DNA of 64,000 nt from Paraburkholderia heleia NBRC 101817 (GTDB lineage Bacteria; Pseudomonadota; Gammaproteobacteria; Burkholderiales; Burkholderiaceae), in contig NZ_BBJH01000006.1 of assembly GCF_000739775.1 (NCBI RefSeq), positions 1 through 64,000 on the forward strand, read 5' to 3'. Below, piece by piece: positions 44,504-54,083 of the stretch. Position 1 is the stretch's first letter. Every line of letters starts with the position of its first letter. A model generated the notes under the pieces. The model did not search any database, had not been told where the DNA came from, and worked only from the letters and a program-made list of their open reading frames with translations. The position numbers and the translations under genes are program-made.

Positions 44504-45049
44504 ATGAAGCGCGAAGTGGTCACCGGGCTACTGTGCGGCACACTGCTCGCCGGCTGCGTGACGGCCGGCGTCGAGGTCAGGCCCGAGCAGATGGCAAACT
44601 TCAGGCACGGCGTAACGACACTGCAGGACGTGATCGCCGCGCTCGGTCCGGCATCGGTCGAGACCGCGCTGGACGATGGCTCGACGCTGCTCGTCTACAC
44701 CTACGTGACGTCGAGGCCGCACCCGGAAAGCTATATCCCGTTCATCGGTTCACTGGTCGCCGGCGCCGACACGCACTCCTCCGCGGCCGTGTTCCTGTTC
44801 GATTCGCACGGTCTGCTCAAAAGCGCGAACACCACGAGCTCGAACGTCGGCACGGGCATGACCGGTGCCCATAGCGCGCAGCCCGGCCCACCCGCGCCGG
44901 TCTCCGAGGCACCCGTCGTGGTCAAGAGCGTCCCGGCGCCCGCCGTTCACACCGTTGCACCGACGCCGGAAGAAGACGTCGCGCCCACGTCGCAAATGCC
45001 CGGCGAACCTCAACCAGAAAATAGCGTTCAGCCGGCTCCCGCCGAATAG
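44504..45049 (+). CDS. Lipoprotein, SmpA/OmlA-like
   Basis: A 181-aa lipoprotein with lipobox LLAGC (Cys18). The following segment (MANFRHGVTTLQDVIAALGPAS...STLLVYTYV) resembles the BamE/SmpA-OmlA fold, where a short helix pair and strands bind outer-membrane partners. The C-terminal 60 residues are a Pro/Ala/Val linker. GGCGAGG precedes the ATG. It is not next to fur or bam genes, so it is probably an accessory relative rather than BamE. Confidence 0.8.
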   Translation: MKREVVTGLLCGTLLAGCVTAGVEVRPEQMANFRHGVTTLQDVIAALGPASVETALDDGSTLLVYTYVTSRPHPESYIPFIGSLVAGADTHSSAAVFLFDSHGLLKSANTTSSNVGTGMTGAHSAQPGPPAPVSEAPVVVKSVPAPAVHTVAPTPEEDVAPTSQMPGEPQPENSVQPAPAE

Positions 45050-45319
45050 TCGTCGCGCTCCGTGCGGAAATGCGCGCTTTTGCGCAGCCGAAAAGCCCTT
45101 CGAAAGGCGACGTTGTCTTGCCTTCGCGCGACAGCACATCTGGATGTCGCTTCCAGCGCGTCACCATGTCGGCTTCGTTCTAGGAGCGGCATTTCTGGTC
45201 GCATTAACTGTGCAAATCATCACCGTGCGACGTCAGCCTGAAACCGCTCGCCTCTCATGGCTTCGCCATTCGGGGGGTGATACGCACGCCTTATTCAACG
45301 CACAAGGGACAGCCAGACA

Positions 45320-46681
45320 ATGAAAGCGTACCAGCCCAAGGTGGACCCGAAGACGCTTCGCAAGGTGATCGTTGCCGCTGCGGTAGGCAATTTTGTCGAA
45401 TGGTTCGACTTCGCCGTGTACGGATTTCTGGCAACACTGCTGACTCGCCAGTTCTTCCCGAATGGCGACCCGGCGATCGCGTTGATGAAGACCTTCGCGG
45501 TTTTCGCCGTCGCCTTTGCATTCAGGCCGCTCGGCGGCATCTTCTTCGGCGTGGTGGGAGACCGGGTGGGCCGCAAGAAAACGCTGGCACTGACCATCCT
45601 GATCATGGCCGGTGCAACAACGGTCATCGGCTTCCTGCCGACCTACGCATCGGTCGGCATGCTTGCCCCCTTGCTGCTCGCGATCGTGCGCTGCGTGCAA
45701 GGTTTTTCCGCCGGCGGCGAGTACGCAGGCGCCTGCGCGTATCTGATGGAACATGCGCCGAAACACCAGCGCGCGCGCTACGGAAGCTTTCTCCCGGTCT
45801 CCACATTCCTCTCGTTCGCGAGCGCCGCCGTGGTGGCGTCCGGGCTCGACGCCGCGCTGTCGCCGGAGGCAATGAGCAGCTGGGGCTGGAGAATCCCGTT
45901 CATCGCTGCGGCGCCTATCGGCCTCGTCGGGCTGTATCTGCGCACGCGCCTTGGCGAAACGCCGGCATTCGCCGCAGTCGAACACGATCACGACCTGGCG
46001 CACGCCCCACTGCGCGAAACGCTCAGGACCCAGGCAAGCGCGATCGTGCGCCTGGGTGCCTTCGTGTCCGTAACTGCGCTCTCCTTCTATACCTTCACGA
46101 CCTATTTTGCGACGTATCTGCAGGTCGTCGGTCATCTAGGCCGCGCCAGCGCATTGTGGGTGACGGTCGTTGCACTCGTATTCGCCGCGGCCATCTGTCC
46201 GCTTGCCGGCCTCTACTCGGACGCAGTGGGAAGACGGAAAACCGTCTTCACGGCATGTGCCATCCTGATCGCCGCGGTGTACCCTTCTTTCTCACTGGGA
46301 GGGTCGGGCGATTTTCGATCCGCGATTGCCGGTGCGTGCATGCTCGCGCTGGGCGCGGTCCTCTCGGGTGTGGTCACGGCGGCACTGCTCTCCGAAGTCT
46401 TTCCGACCCGAACGCGTTATACCGCTTCAGCGATCACCTACAACCTGGCCTATACGATCTTTGGCGGCACGGCACCGCTTGTCGCCACCTGGCTGATCGA
46501 GTCGACGGGCAACAGCGTCTCGCCCGCCTTCTACCTGATCGCCGTCTCGCTGCTCGCACTGATTGGCGGGATGGCCTTGCCGGAAACGTCGCGGCTATCG
46601 CTTGACGATCATCCGCATGAAGGCATGACAGAACGCGTCGTGGCGCGAGGTCTGCAAGACGCGCCGCACAATTCAGTCTGA
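45320..46681 (+). CDS. MFS transporter, metabolite:H+ symporter (MHS/ProP) family
   Basis: A 453-aa, 12-helix symporter. AAAVGNFVEWFDFAVYGFLA in helix 1, RPLGGIFFGVVGDRVGRKKTL in loop 2-3, and RCVQGFSAGGEYAGACAYLMEHAP are MHS hallmarks shared with ProP, KgtP and citrate or osmolyte carriers. Monocistronic; substrate likely an organic acid or betaine-like compound. Confidence 0.92.
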   Translation: MKAYQPKVDPKTLRKVIVAAAVGNFVEWFDFAVYGFLATLLTRQFFPNGDPAIALMKTFAVFAVAFAFRPLGGIFFGVVGDRVGRKKTLALTILIMAGATTVIGFLPTYASVGMLAPLLLAIVRCVQGFSAGGEYAGACAYLMEHAPKHQRARYGSFLPVSTFLSFASAAVVASGLDAALSPEAMSSWGWRIPFIAAAPIGLVGLYLRTRLGETPAFAAVEHDHDLAHAPLRETLRTQASAIVRLGAFVSVTALSFYTFTTYFATYLQVVGHLGRASALWVTVVALVFAAAICPLAGLYSDAVGRRKTVFTACAILIAAVYPSFSLGGSGDFRSAIAGACMLALGAVLSGVVTAALLSEVFPTRTRYTASAITYNLAYTIFGGTAPLVATWLIESTGNSVSPAFYLIAVSLLALIGGMALPETSRLSLDDHPHEGMTERVVARGLQDAPHNSV

Positions 46682-47235
46682 CGCTCACGCTGGCCTTCGG
46701 CATCGTTCTTTTCTACGTTCTGCTCACGGTGTAGCTGTCGTGCCAGTTCCACCACTGGTAGGTTGGGGTCTGCGCGCGCCTCTTCCTACACTTGCGATGA
46801 AACGACCGGTGGAGTGAGCATGGCGGGCTGCCCGCCTTTCCTTCCGTTTTCGGCTGATGAACTCATGGCTTTTGCGACCTCCTGAATTGGGCAACTTGCT
46901 GCGGTGCGATTGCATCCGCTACGTGTCGTCGCCTCGTGTGTCACATGAGTAGTTTCGCGCCGGCAATCGCAGGTTGGGAGTAACAAGTGCGGCGCTATTT
47001 TGCGGAGTCGCTGAATGGAGTCGCCGGGCTGGGCCAATCTTGCCGGTTCGCCAGCTTCGCTGATTATCTGCCCCCATTTTTTCTCCCCGGCTTCAGATGA
47101 TCGCTGCAATCATTCATGTGATTGATTTGCGCAAATCTCCGACCAATATTACACTTCGATCTGATCGACATGATCATTTTTAGGTTGGCTCGTGCGCGAA
47201 CCAATCACCGCAACAAATAAAGCCAGGAGACATGC
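46682..47235. other. AT-richer intergenic region upstream of kdgT
   Basis: About 550 bases without a supportable gene. The last 160 bases are notably AT-rich for this window and hold palindromes at 47124-47137 and 47162-47176 (TGATC-GACAT-GATCA), a TGATT/ATGATC-rich stretch and a possible promoter TTGCGC-N17-TACACT (47128-47156). This is the likely control region of the threonate cluster. Confidence 0.5.
47124..47137. promoter_or_regulatory. Palindrome GATTTGCGCAAATC
   Basis: Perfect 14-bp palindrome about 100 bases before kdgT, overlapping the candidate -35 box. It could bind the DeoR-type regulator at 50616 or a global regulator. Not seen elsewhere in the window. Confidence 0.45.
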
Positions 47236-48234
47236 ATGGTTCAGATTCCAATCAAGCGCTCGATCGAACGCATCCCCGGCGGCATGATGATCGTGCCGCT
47301 GCTGGCCGGCTCGATGGTCGCGACGTTCATGCCGGGCATGCCGAAATTCTTCGGCTCATTCACCAATGCGCTGTTCACGGGCGCGCTGCCGATCCTCGCC
47401 GTCTTCTACGTATGCATGGGCGCGGGCATCGATGTGAAGGCGACGCCCTACCTGATGAAGAAAGGCGGTGCGCTGCTCGTCACGAAGGTCGGTGCGGCCG
47501 TGATCGTCGGCGTGATACTTGGTCATCTGCTCGGCGAGCAGCCAATCTCTGCCGGACTCTTTGCGGGGATCTCGACGCTTGCCGTCGTCGCGGCGATGAA
47601 CGATACCAACGGCGGCCTCTACATGGCGCTGATGGGCCAGTACGGCCGCTCGGAAGACGTGGGCGCCTACACGCTGATGTCGCTCGAATCCGGGCCGTTC
47701 CTGACGATGGTCACGCTCGGGGTGGCGGGGCTCTCGGCATTCCCGTGGCAGACCCTGGTGGGCAGCATCCTGCCGTTGGCTCTCGGCATGCTGCTCGGCA
47801 ATCTGGATCGCGAGATGCGCGCGTTTCTGGCGAAGGCGGTCCCGGTCATGATTCCGTTCTTCGCGCTGGCGCTCGGCGCGGGTCTCGATCTGCACAAGGT
47901 ATGGCAGGCTGGACTGCTCGGGATCGGACTCGGCGTCGCGGTCGTCGTCGTGACGGGCATTCCGCTGTATTTCGCCGATCGCCTGACGGGCGGCACCGGC
48001 GTCGCCGGCGTGGCCGCAGCCAATACCGCAGGCAACGCGGCCGCGGTACCTGCGCTCGTCGCCGCAGCGAACCCGGTGTACGAGCCGGCAGCACAAAGCG
48101 CGACGCTGCTCGTCGCGGCGTGCGTCGTCGTGACCGCGATCCTCTCGCCGATCCTCACGGCGTCCATCGCGAAACGCTACCAGCAGCGGCACGTCAATGC
48201 CGGAGCGCAGAATCAGGCGGAACAGGTGCAATGA
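47236..48234 (+). CDS. KdgT-family acid-sugar permease
   Basis: A 332-aa, about 10-helix inner-membrane carrier of the 2-keto-3-deoxygluconate transporter family. [22 protein letters not shown] at the start, [14 protein letters not shown] and [19 protein letters not shown] are family motifs. The ATG follows CAGGAG. The stop overlaps the kinase start (ATGA), so it most likely imports the substrate of that kinase, probably a threonate-type acid, not KDG itself. Confidence 0.92.
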   Translation: MVQIPIKRSIERIPGGMMIVPLLAGSMVATFMPGMPKFFGSFTNALFTGALPILAVFYVCMGAGIDVKATPYLMKKGGALLVTKVGAAVIVGVILGHLLGEQPISAGLFAGISTLAVVAAMNDTNGGLYMALMGQYGRSEDVGAYTLMSLESGPFLTMVTLGVAGLSAFPWQTLVGSILPLALGMLLGNLDREMRAFLAKAVPVMIPFFALALGAGLDLHKVWQAGLLGIGLGVAVVVVTGIPLYFADRLTGGTGVAGVAAANTAGNAAAVPALVAAANPVYEPAAQSATLLVAACVVVTAILSPILTASIAKRYQQRHVNAGAQNQAEQVQ

Positions 48235-49487
48235 AGATCCTGATCATTGCGGACGACCTCTCGGGCGCCGCGGACTGCGCGACTGGCTTTGCGGGTGCGG
48301 GGCATCGTACGGTCGTCACGCTGGAAGCGGCACGCACACAGGCGCACGACGACGCGGATACCATCGCCGTCGACACCGATACGCGCCGTCTGTCGCCTGA
48401 AGAGGCGTCGGCGCGCACGGCGGCCGCATATGCCGAAATGAGCGTGAGCGGCCAGCGGCTTTACAAGAAGATCGATTCGACACTGCGCGGGAACTGGGCG
48501 GCTGAAGTGGCGCGGCTGCAGGCGCTCGCTGGCATGGCCATCATTGCCCCCGCGTTTCCGGCCACCGGGCGCACGGTGCGCGAAGGCCGGGTCTACGTGC
48601 ACGGCGAACCCCTGGAGCAGACGGCGACGTGGCAGCTGGAGCACAGCGGTCGCTGCGCGGACATTGCCTCACAGCTAACGCGGGCAGGTCTCGCCTCCGA
48701 GCGCCTCGACGCCGACGCCTTGCGCGACGATCCGCAGGCGCTCGCGACCCGCATCGAGGCGAACGCCGCCCGCGGCGTGCAGGCGCTGATCGTCGACGCG
48801 CAATCCGAACCGGCGCTGCGCGCACTGGCGCAGGCGACGCTGCAAAGCAGTGCGAATTTTTTCTGGGTCGGCTCGGGCGGTCTCGCGCGAGAGATAGCCG
48901 CGCTCGATCAGCGCGCACGTGTGCGCAACGATGCCAGGACCACGGCATTCCCCGGCGGCCCGATCCTCATTCTCGTTGGCAGCCTGTCCGCCGTGAGCGA
49001 GCGGCAATGCGCCATGCTGCGCGAGCGCGGCGGCGTTGAGGAGCGGATTGTGCCGCCGGTTGTACTGCGTTCGGGTGCAAGCCATCCCGACTGGGGCAAG
49101 TGGCAGCGTCAGATCGCCGTGCCGCTTCGCTCGGGCCGCGATCTGCTGCTGCGCATTGGACGTGACGACGCGTTTGATCCGGCCGAAGGCATGCAGCTTT
49201 CGACAGCACTCGCAGCGCTTGTCGAGCCGCATTTCACGCAGGCCGGTGGTCTGATCGCCACGGGCGGCGAAACCGCGCGTGCGATGCTTGCAGTTGCGAA
49301 GATTACCGATCTGCATCTGCTGGCCGAAGTCGAAGCCGGCGTGGCGGTGGCGCGACCCCTTGATGCCGCCCGCGAACATCGCCCCGGCATCGTCACGAAG
49401 GCGGGCGCCTTCGGTACCGACCGCGCGCTGTACGCGGCGTGGCTGACCCTGCGCAATGAAACCCAAACGGACGTCGCACCCCATTGA
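48231..49487 (+). CDS. dtnK: DUF1537 four-carbon acid sugar kinase (D-threonate kinase type)
   Basis: A 418-aa kinase of the two-domain DUF1537 family. The N-terminal substrate-domain motif is [23 protein letters not shown] and [14 protein letters not shown] follow; the C-terminal ATP-binding domain has [11 protein letters not shown] and VTKAGAFG. In characterised systems such kinases phosphorylate D-threonate (DtnK) or erythronate and work with PdxA2. The adjacent pdxA2 gene supports D-threonate. Coupled to the permease by ATGA. Confidence 0.87.
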   Translation: MKILIIADDLSGAADCATGFAGAGHRTVVTLEAARTQAHDDADTIAVDTDTRRLSPEEASARTAAAYAEMSVSGQRLYKKIDSTLRGNWAAEVARLQALAGMAIIAPAFPATGRTVREGRVYVHGEPLEQTATWQLEHSGRCADIASQLTRAGLASERLDADALRDDPQALATRIEANAARGVQALIVDAQSEPALRALAQATLQSSANFFWVGSGGLAREIAALDQRARVRNDARTTAFPGGPILILVGSLSAVSERQCAMLRERGGVEERIVPPVVLRSGASHPDWGKWQRQIAVPLRSGRDLLLRIGRDDAFDPAEGMQLSTALAALVEPHFTQAGGLIATGGETARAMLAVAKITDLHLLAEVEAGVAVARPLDAAREHRPGIVTKAGAFGTDRALYAAWLTLRNETQTDVAPH

Positions 49488-49536
49488 TGTCCGTGCATGA
49501 ACAGAAGCAAACCCTGACGTCAAAAGAGATCACATC

Positions 49537-50538
49537 ATGAGCAACTATCTTCCCGTAATCGGCATCACGATGGGCGATGCAGCCGGCGTTGGCGCGGAGG
49601 TCGTCGTCAAGAGCCTGGCGCACGCGTCGGTCTACGCGCAATGCCGTCCGCTCGTGATTGGCGATGCAAAGCGTCTCGAACGCGCGAATACCATCGTCGG
49701 CGGTCAGATGAAGGTTCGCCGCATCGAGAATGCAGAACAGGCACGCTACGAGCAGGGCACGATAGACTGCATCGACCTCGGCCTGATTCCTGAAGACCTG
49801 CCGTTCGGGCAGCTGTCGGCCGTTGCGGGCGATGCAGCGTACCAGTACATCAAGCGCGCAGCCGCACTCGCCCAGGCCGGCCAGATCGATGCGATCTGCA
49901 CGGCGCCCCTGAACAAGGAAGCGCTGCATGCGGGCGGCCACAAGTATCCCGGCCATACGGAAATGCTCGCGCACCTCACCGGCGTCGAAGAAGTATCGAT
50001 GATGCTTGTCGCGCCGCAACTGCGCGTGATCCACGTGACGACGCACATCGGCATCATCGACGCGATCCGCAAGATCGAGCCGGGTCTCGTGCAGCGGACC
50101 ATCGAGCGCGGCAACGCAACGCTCGTGAAGGCGGGTATCGATAGGCCGCGCATCGGCGTGTGCGGGATCAACCCGCACGCGGGGGAAAACGGCCTGTTTG
50201 GCTACGGCGAGGAAGAAGAGAAGATCATTCCGGCAGTCAAGCGGCTGCAGGAGCGCGGCCTTGACGTCACGGGACCGCTGCCCGCCGACACGCTGTTCTT
50301 CCGCGCCGGCCGCGGCGACTTCGATCTGGTGGTGGCGATGTATCACGACCAGGGACATGGTCCGGTGAAAGTGCTCGGCCTCGAGGCCGGTGTGAACGTG
50401 ACGGTCGGACTGGAAGTGATCCGCACGTCCGTCGATCACGGCACCGCGTTCGACATTGCCGGCAAGGGCGTCGTGGATGAAGGCAGCATGCTCGAAGCCT
50501 TGCGCCAGGGGGCGGAACTGGCGACGCGCCGCCACTGA
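49537..50538 (+). CDS. pdxA2: PdxA2: 4-phospho-D-threonate dehydrogenase
   Basis: A 333-aa PdxA-family enzyme. GITMGDAAGVGAEV, APLNKEALHAGGHKYPGHTEML, the metal-ligand histidines in THIGI and MYHDQGHGPVK, and GVNVTVGLEVIRTSVDHGTAFDIAGKG (in pieces) are all seen. Catabolic PdxA2 oxidises and decarboxylates 4-phospho-D-threonate to dihydroxyacetone phosphate. Its place after a DUF1537 kinase, and not beside ksgA or surA as for biosynthetic pdxA, supports the catabolic form. Confidence 0.9.
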   Translation: MSNYLPVIGITMGDAAGVGAEVVVKSLAHASVYAQCRPLVIGDAKRLERANTIVGGQMKVRRIENAEQARYEQGTIDCIDLGLIPEDLPFGQLSAVAGDAAYQYIKRAAALAQAGQIDAICTAPLNKEALHAGGHKYPGHTEMLAHLTGVEEVSMMLVAPQLRVIHVTTHIGIIDAIRKIEPGLVQRTIERGNATLVKAGIDRPRIGVCGINPHAGENGLFGYGEEEEKIIPAVKRLQERGLDVTGPLPADTLFFRAGRGDFDLVVAMYHDQGHGPVKVLGLEAGVNVTVGLEVIRTSVDHGTAFDIAGKGVVDEGSMLEALRQGAELATRRH

Positions 50539-50553
50539 AGCCATGGGCGCGCA

Positions 50554-50601
50554 CGCAAGGGGTCGGGTAAGATTGCAATCCCCTGGTTACCGCCCCTTGC
50601 G
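50554..50601. promoter_or_regulatory. Inverted repeat CGCAAGGGG-N30-CCCCTTGCG
   Basis: A perfect 9-bp inverted repeat that spans the gap between pdxA2 and the deoR gene, ending 15 bases before the deoR start. It may be an operator for autoregulation or an mRNA fold that shields the start. Confidence 0.4.
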
Positions 50602-50615
50602 ACGCAGCTGACGAA

Positions 50616-51410
50616 GTGAAAAAGACGACCGAACGCCATCAGGCCATTCTTGAGTTTGTCCGTACCCGGGACGCGAGCGTCGAGGAACTGTGCGCCGCGC
50701 TGGAGGTGTCGGAAGCGACAGTCCGGCGCGACCTGACCGTGCTCGCGAAGCAGCGCCGCCTTGTGCGCACGTACGGCGGGGCAACGGCGCTGGTTGGCGT
50801 CCATGAACCCGAGGCTTCGCTCGAAGAGCGCAAGTCGGCGCACAGCGAACAGAAGGAAGCCATTGCGCAGGCGGCGGCGGCCCACGTTCGCAATGGCGAT
50901 ACTGTGCTGCTCGACGGAGGGACGACGTGTGCCGCGCTTGCGCGCCGCCTGTCCACGCGCGAAGACCTGCATGTCGTCACGAACAACCTGCTCGCGGTAA
51001 CGGCGCTCGCCAACGCGCCGGGCGTGCGGCTCACGCTGATCGGCGGCGAGCTGCGCAGTTCGAGCATGAGCACGCTCGGGCCGCTCGCTGAACTCATGCT
51101 GGGCCGGCTGACGGTCGATGTCGCGTTTCTCGGCGCGGACGGCGTGGTGGCGGGATTCGGCCTGTGCGAGGCGTCGGCCCAGCAAGCCTGGCTCAAGGAA
51201 TGCATTGTTGCACGCGCCGCTGAGGTGATCGTGCTCGCCGATTCGGACAAGCTCGGCCGCGCACGTCAGCAGCACTGGACGCCGCTGCTGCGTGACTGGC
51301 GGCTGATCACCTCGGCACTCGCGGACGAAGCGGCGCTCGCGCCATTTCGCGAACGCGACGAGGTCAGCGTCGAGCTGGCTGCAGAAGTCGGGACGCCGCC
51401 CCTTTCCTGA
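50616..51410 (+). CDS. DeoR/GlpR-family regulator
   Basis: A 264-aa regulator. DeoR helix-turn-helix in residues 5-57 (RHQAILEFVRTR, ASVEELCAALEVSEATVRRDL) and the ribose-phosphate-isomerase-like sensor domain (GDTVLLDGGTTCAALARRL, VVTNNLLAVTALA, FLGADGV, VIVLADSDKLG). The start is GTG 50616. Last gene of the threonate unit; its ligand is expected to be a sugar-acid phosphate such as 4-phosphothreonate or DHAP. Confidence 0.93.
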   Translation: MKKTTERHQAILEFVRTRDASVEELCAALEVSEATVRRDLTVLAKQRRLVRTYGGATALVGVHEPEASLEERKSAHSEQKEAIAQAAAAHVRNGDTVLLDGGTTCAALARRLSTREDLHVVTNNLLAVTALANAPGVRLTLIGGELRSSSMSTLGPLAELMLGRLTVDVAFLGADGVVAGFGLCEASAQQAWLKECIVARAAEVIVLADSDKLGRARQQHWTPLLRDWRLITSALADEAALAPFRERDEVSVELAAEVGTPPLS

Positions 51411-51449
51411 GCGCCCGCCCGGAATCACGACGGACCCGGCTTCACGCCG

Positions 51450-52670
51450 TCACATGTCGGACGACGCCAGCGCCGGTTCATGAAGAACGTCGTGCGCCGA
51501 GGCAATCGTGCATTTGCCGCGCATCTCCGCCACGGTTCGCGCGCCGCACATCGCCATCGTCGTTTCGAGTTCGTGCCGGAGAATCTCGAGGGCGCGCGCC
51601 ACGCCGGGTTCGCCCTTTGCCGCGAGCCCATAGAGCGTGGCACGCCCGAGCTGGACGCCGTGCGCGCCGAGCGCGAGCGCTTTTGCAATGTCCGATCCGG
51701 TACGGAAGCCACTGTCGACAAGGACCGTCAGATCATCGTGCGCGGCGTCGCAAAACGCCAGGAGTGCCTCGATGGTCGAACCCGCACCATCCAGTTGACG
51801 GCCTCCATGATTCGACACGACCACGCCGTCTGCGCCGACCTCGCGCGCAAGGCGTGCGTGCGCCGGGGCAATGAGCCCCTTCAGTACGAGTGTTCCCTGC
51901 CACTGGTCGCGCAGCCACGCGATATCGTTCCACGTCAGCGACGCGCTGATCTGCTGTTGCATGACCTCTGAGATCGTCGACCCGCGCGCCGCGCTACCCA
52001 GCAGATCCGCAAATACCTTGAGCGACGGAACACCTTGCCTTGCCATTTGAAAGGCCCAGCGCCAATGCCGGGCGCCGTCGAGCAGGTTCGCAGCGGTCCA
52101 GCGGAACGGCAGCGTGAAACCATTGCGAATGTCGCGGTTGCGACGTCCGCCTACCGCTGTGTCGACCGTCAACTGCAGCACACCGAACCCGTAGCGGGCG
52201 ATCTGTTGCAGAAATTCCCGCGCAAGTCCCTTGTCCTTCAGCATGTATAGCTGAAACCAGCGCAGCCGCCCGGCGGCCGCGTCCATCTCCGGCAATCCGA
52301 CGGTCGCGGCGGTGCTCATCACGAACGGAATGTTCGCACGCGCGGCACCCCGCGCGAGACACAGATCGCCCGACTCCCACGCTGCGCCATTCAGGCCCGT
52401 GGGGCCGACGACCACCGGCATCGCCACGTCCTGGCCGAAAAGGCGCGTCGCGGTCGAGCGGGTGGAGACATCGACCAGCACCTCCGGGTTCAGCAACACG
52501 CGCTGAAAAGCGGCCCGGTTGCGCCACGCGGTATGTTCTTCACCGGCGGCGCCGTCGATGTAATCGAACACCATGCGCGGCAAGCGGCGACGCGCGAGTG
52601 CCCGCAGATCCCCGATACTCGCGGCGCGGCGCAATTGGCGGTCATGGGCGGCAACGGGGCGTCGGGTCAT
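51450..52670 (-). CDS. FMN-dependent alpha-hydroxyacid dehydrogenase ((S)-mandelate/L-lactate type)
   Basis: A 406-aa flavoprotein of the glycolate oxidase/mandelate dehydrogenase family. Residues ARRRLPRMVFDYIDGAAGEE, PTGLNGAAWESGD, FQLYMLKDKG, VLKGLIAPAHARLA (catalytic Lys) and SNHGGRQLDGAGSTIEAL (catalytic His-Gly-Gly-Arg) are clear. It oxidises an (S)-2-hydroxy acid to the 2-oxo acid. ATG overlaps the stop of the MFS gene by ATGA; last gene of the LysR-controlled series. No mandelate-pathway genes are nearby, so the substrate is probably a sugar-derived hydroxy acid. Confidence 0.92.
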   Translation of the reverse strand: MTRRPVAAHDRQLRRAASIGDLRALARRRLPRMVFDYIDGAAGEEHTAWRNRAAFQRVLLNPEVLVDVSTRSTATRLFGQDVAMPVVVGPTGLNGAAWESGDLCLARGAARANIPFVMSTAATVGLPEMDAAAGRLRWFQLYMLKDKGLAREFLQQIARYGFGVLQLTVDTAVGGRRNRDIRNGFTLPFRWTAANLLDGARHWRWAFQMARQGVPSLKVFADLLGSAARGSTISEVMQQQISASLTWNDIAWLRDQWQGTLVLKGLIAPAHARLAREVGADGVVVSNHGGRQLDGAGSTIEALLAFCDAAHDDLTVLVDSGFRTGSDIAKALALGAHGVQLGRATLYGLAAKGEPGVARALEILRHELETTMAMCGARTVAEMRGKCTIASAHDVLHEPALASSDM

Positions 52671-53995
52671 GAGCGGGATACGGCGAGTGCGGCACGCGGT
52701 CCGATATGTCCGCTGAGTGCCTTGAAGCCGAAAGTTCCGGCGAACGTGATGACCGCGCAGGCGATCATGAGAAGTCCCGGCGACGTGGGGTCGCCGGTCT
52801 TGCCGATCAGCCACGTCGCCACCAGCGGCGTAGGGCCGCTGAAAATGGTCATGCCGAGATTGAACGCGATGGCCACGCCGCTAAACCGGACGCGCGTCGG
52901 GAACATGTCGGCAACGATGCAGGCGAAGGTTCCGTTGGTGAGCGCGGCCCCGAGTCCCGCCAGTATCATCAACGCCGACAGATTCATGCTGTGCGCGACG
53001 GCGGCGCGATAGAACGGCATGCTGAGCACGATCAGCAGCAGCGCGCCCGCGCGCATCAGATGGCGGCGCGACACGCTGTCTCCGAGACGTCCAACCAGCA
53101 GAATGCCCAGCGACGCGGTCGCGAGCGCGAGATTCTGCCCGATTGCCACGCTGCGCGCATCGTAGTGCAGCACCTTCTCGAGATAGGCAGGCATGTGCGC
53201 GAACAGCAAACCGTTGTAGCCCGCGGTGGCAACCGTCGCCGCGATACCGAAAAGGACGGCTCGCCAATGTTCGCGCAGCAGTTCGGCAAGCGGGTGTTTC
53301 GACGCGATGCTTTTCATGCTGGAGAATTCAGGTGTCTCCTCCAGCTTGCGGCGCAGCCAGAAGCCGAGCAACCCGATCAGACCGCCGAAGACGAACGCGA
53401 TGCGCCAGCCATAGGCCGCAACGTCCGGTGGAGCGAGCAGCAGATGCACGGCAAGATTGACCGCCGCCGCGAGCAGGACGCCCGAATTCACGCAGAAGAA
53501 CACGATGCCGCACACGAACCCCGCGCGACGCGGCACCGTTTCGACGACGTATGTGATCGACCCGGGCAGTTCGCCGCCCAGACAGAAGCCCTGAATCAGC
53601 CGCAAGAGGATCATCGTCACCGTTGCCGCGATTCCCCAGCTCGCGTAGGTCGGCACGAGCCCCATGCCGATCGTCGACAGCGATACGACGATGACCGACA
53701 CGATGAACACGCGCCGGCGGCCGTAGCGGTCGCCGAACCAGCTGAGGACCGCGCCCCCGAGCGGTCGCGACAGATAGCCGATCGCGAACACGGCAAACGA
53801 CATGGCGAGCGCCATCAGCGGCGCGAGCATCGAGAAAAACGCGCGGCCGATGTACTGCGCAAACACGCCATAAACGACGAAGTCATAGAACTCCAGCGCG
53901 CCGCCGAGACTCGCCAGTATGATCAGGCGCCATTGGCTGGCCGTTAGCGCTTCGTGCTGCATGTCGAGCATGCGATCCGATTCGAGGGTGGGCAT
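52667..53995 (-). CDS. MFS transporter, MHS family
   Basis: A 442-aa, 12-helix symporter: GGALEFYDFVVYGVFAQYIG in helix 1, RPLGGAVLSWFGDRYGRRRVF in loop 2-3, LRLIQGFCLGGELPGSITYV in helix 4. AGGAGAC precedes the ATG. Together with the carrier at 57625 it gives this cluster two uptake routes. Substrate an organic acid, not identified. Confidence 0.92.
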   Translation of the reverse strand: MPTLESDRMLDMQHEALTASQWRLIILASLGGALEFYDFVVYGVFAQYIGRAFFSMLAPLMALAMSFAVFAIGYLSRPLGGAVLSWFGDRYGRRRVFIVSVIVVSLSTIGMGLVPTYASWGIAATVTMILLRLIQGFCLGGELPGSITYVVETVPRRAGFVCGIVFFCVNSGVLLAAAVNLAVHLLLAPPDVAAYGWRIAFVFGGLIGLLGFWLRRKLEETPEFSSMKSIASKHPLAELLREHWRAVLFGIAATVATAGYNGLLFAHMPAYLEKVLHYDARSVAIGQNLALATASLGILLVGRLGDSVSRRHLMRAGALLLIVLSMPFYRAAVAHSMNLSALMILAGLGAALTNGTFACIVADMFPTRVRFSGVAIAFNLGMTIFSGPTPLVATWLIGKTGDPTSPGLLMIACAVITFAGTFGFKALSGHIGPRAALAVSRS

Positions 53996-54083
53996 CGTGT
54001 CTCCTGGATGGATTTATTTTGTACTGCACAGTGCTGGCCTGCATCCTTTTTCACAGGCAGACCGTTGTTCGCGCAGTCATGCG

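Noticed and set aside
46786..47109. Minus-strand 107-aa frame in the kdgT upstream region
   Set aside because: No family features, no ribosome site, and it overlaps AT-rich regulatory sequence.
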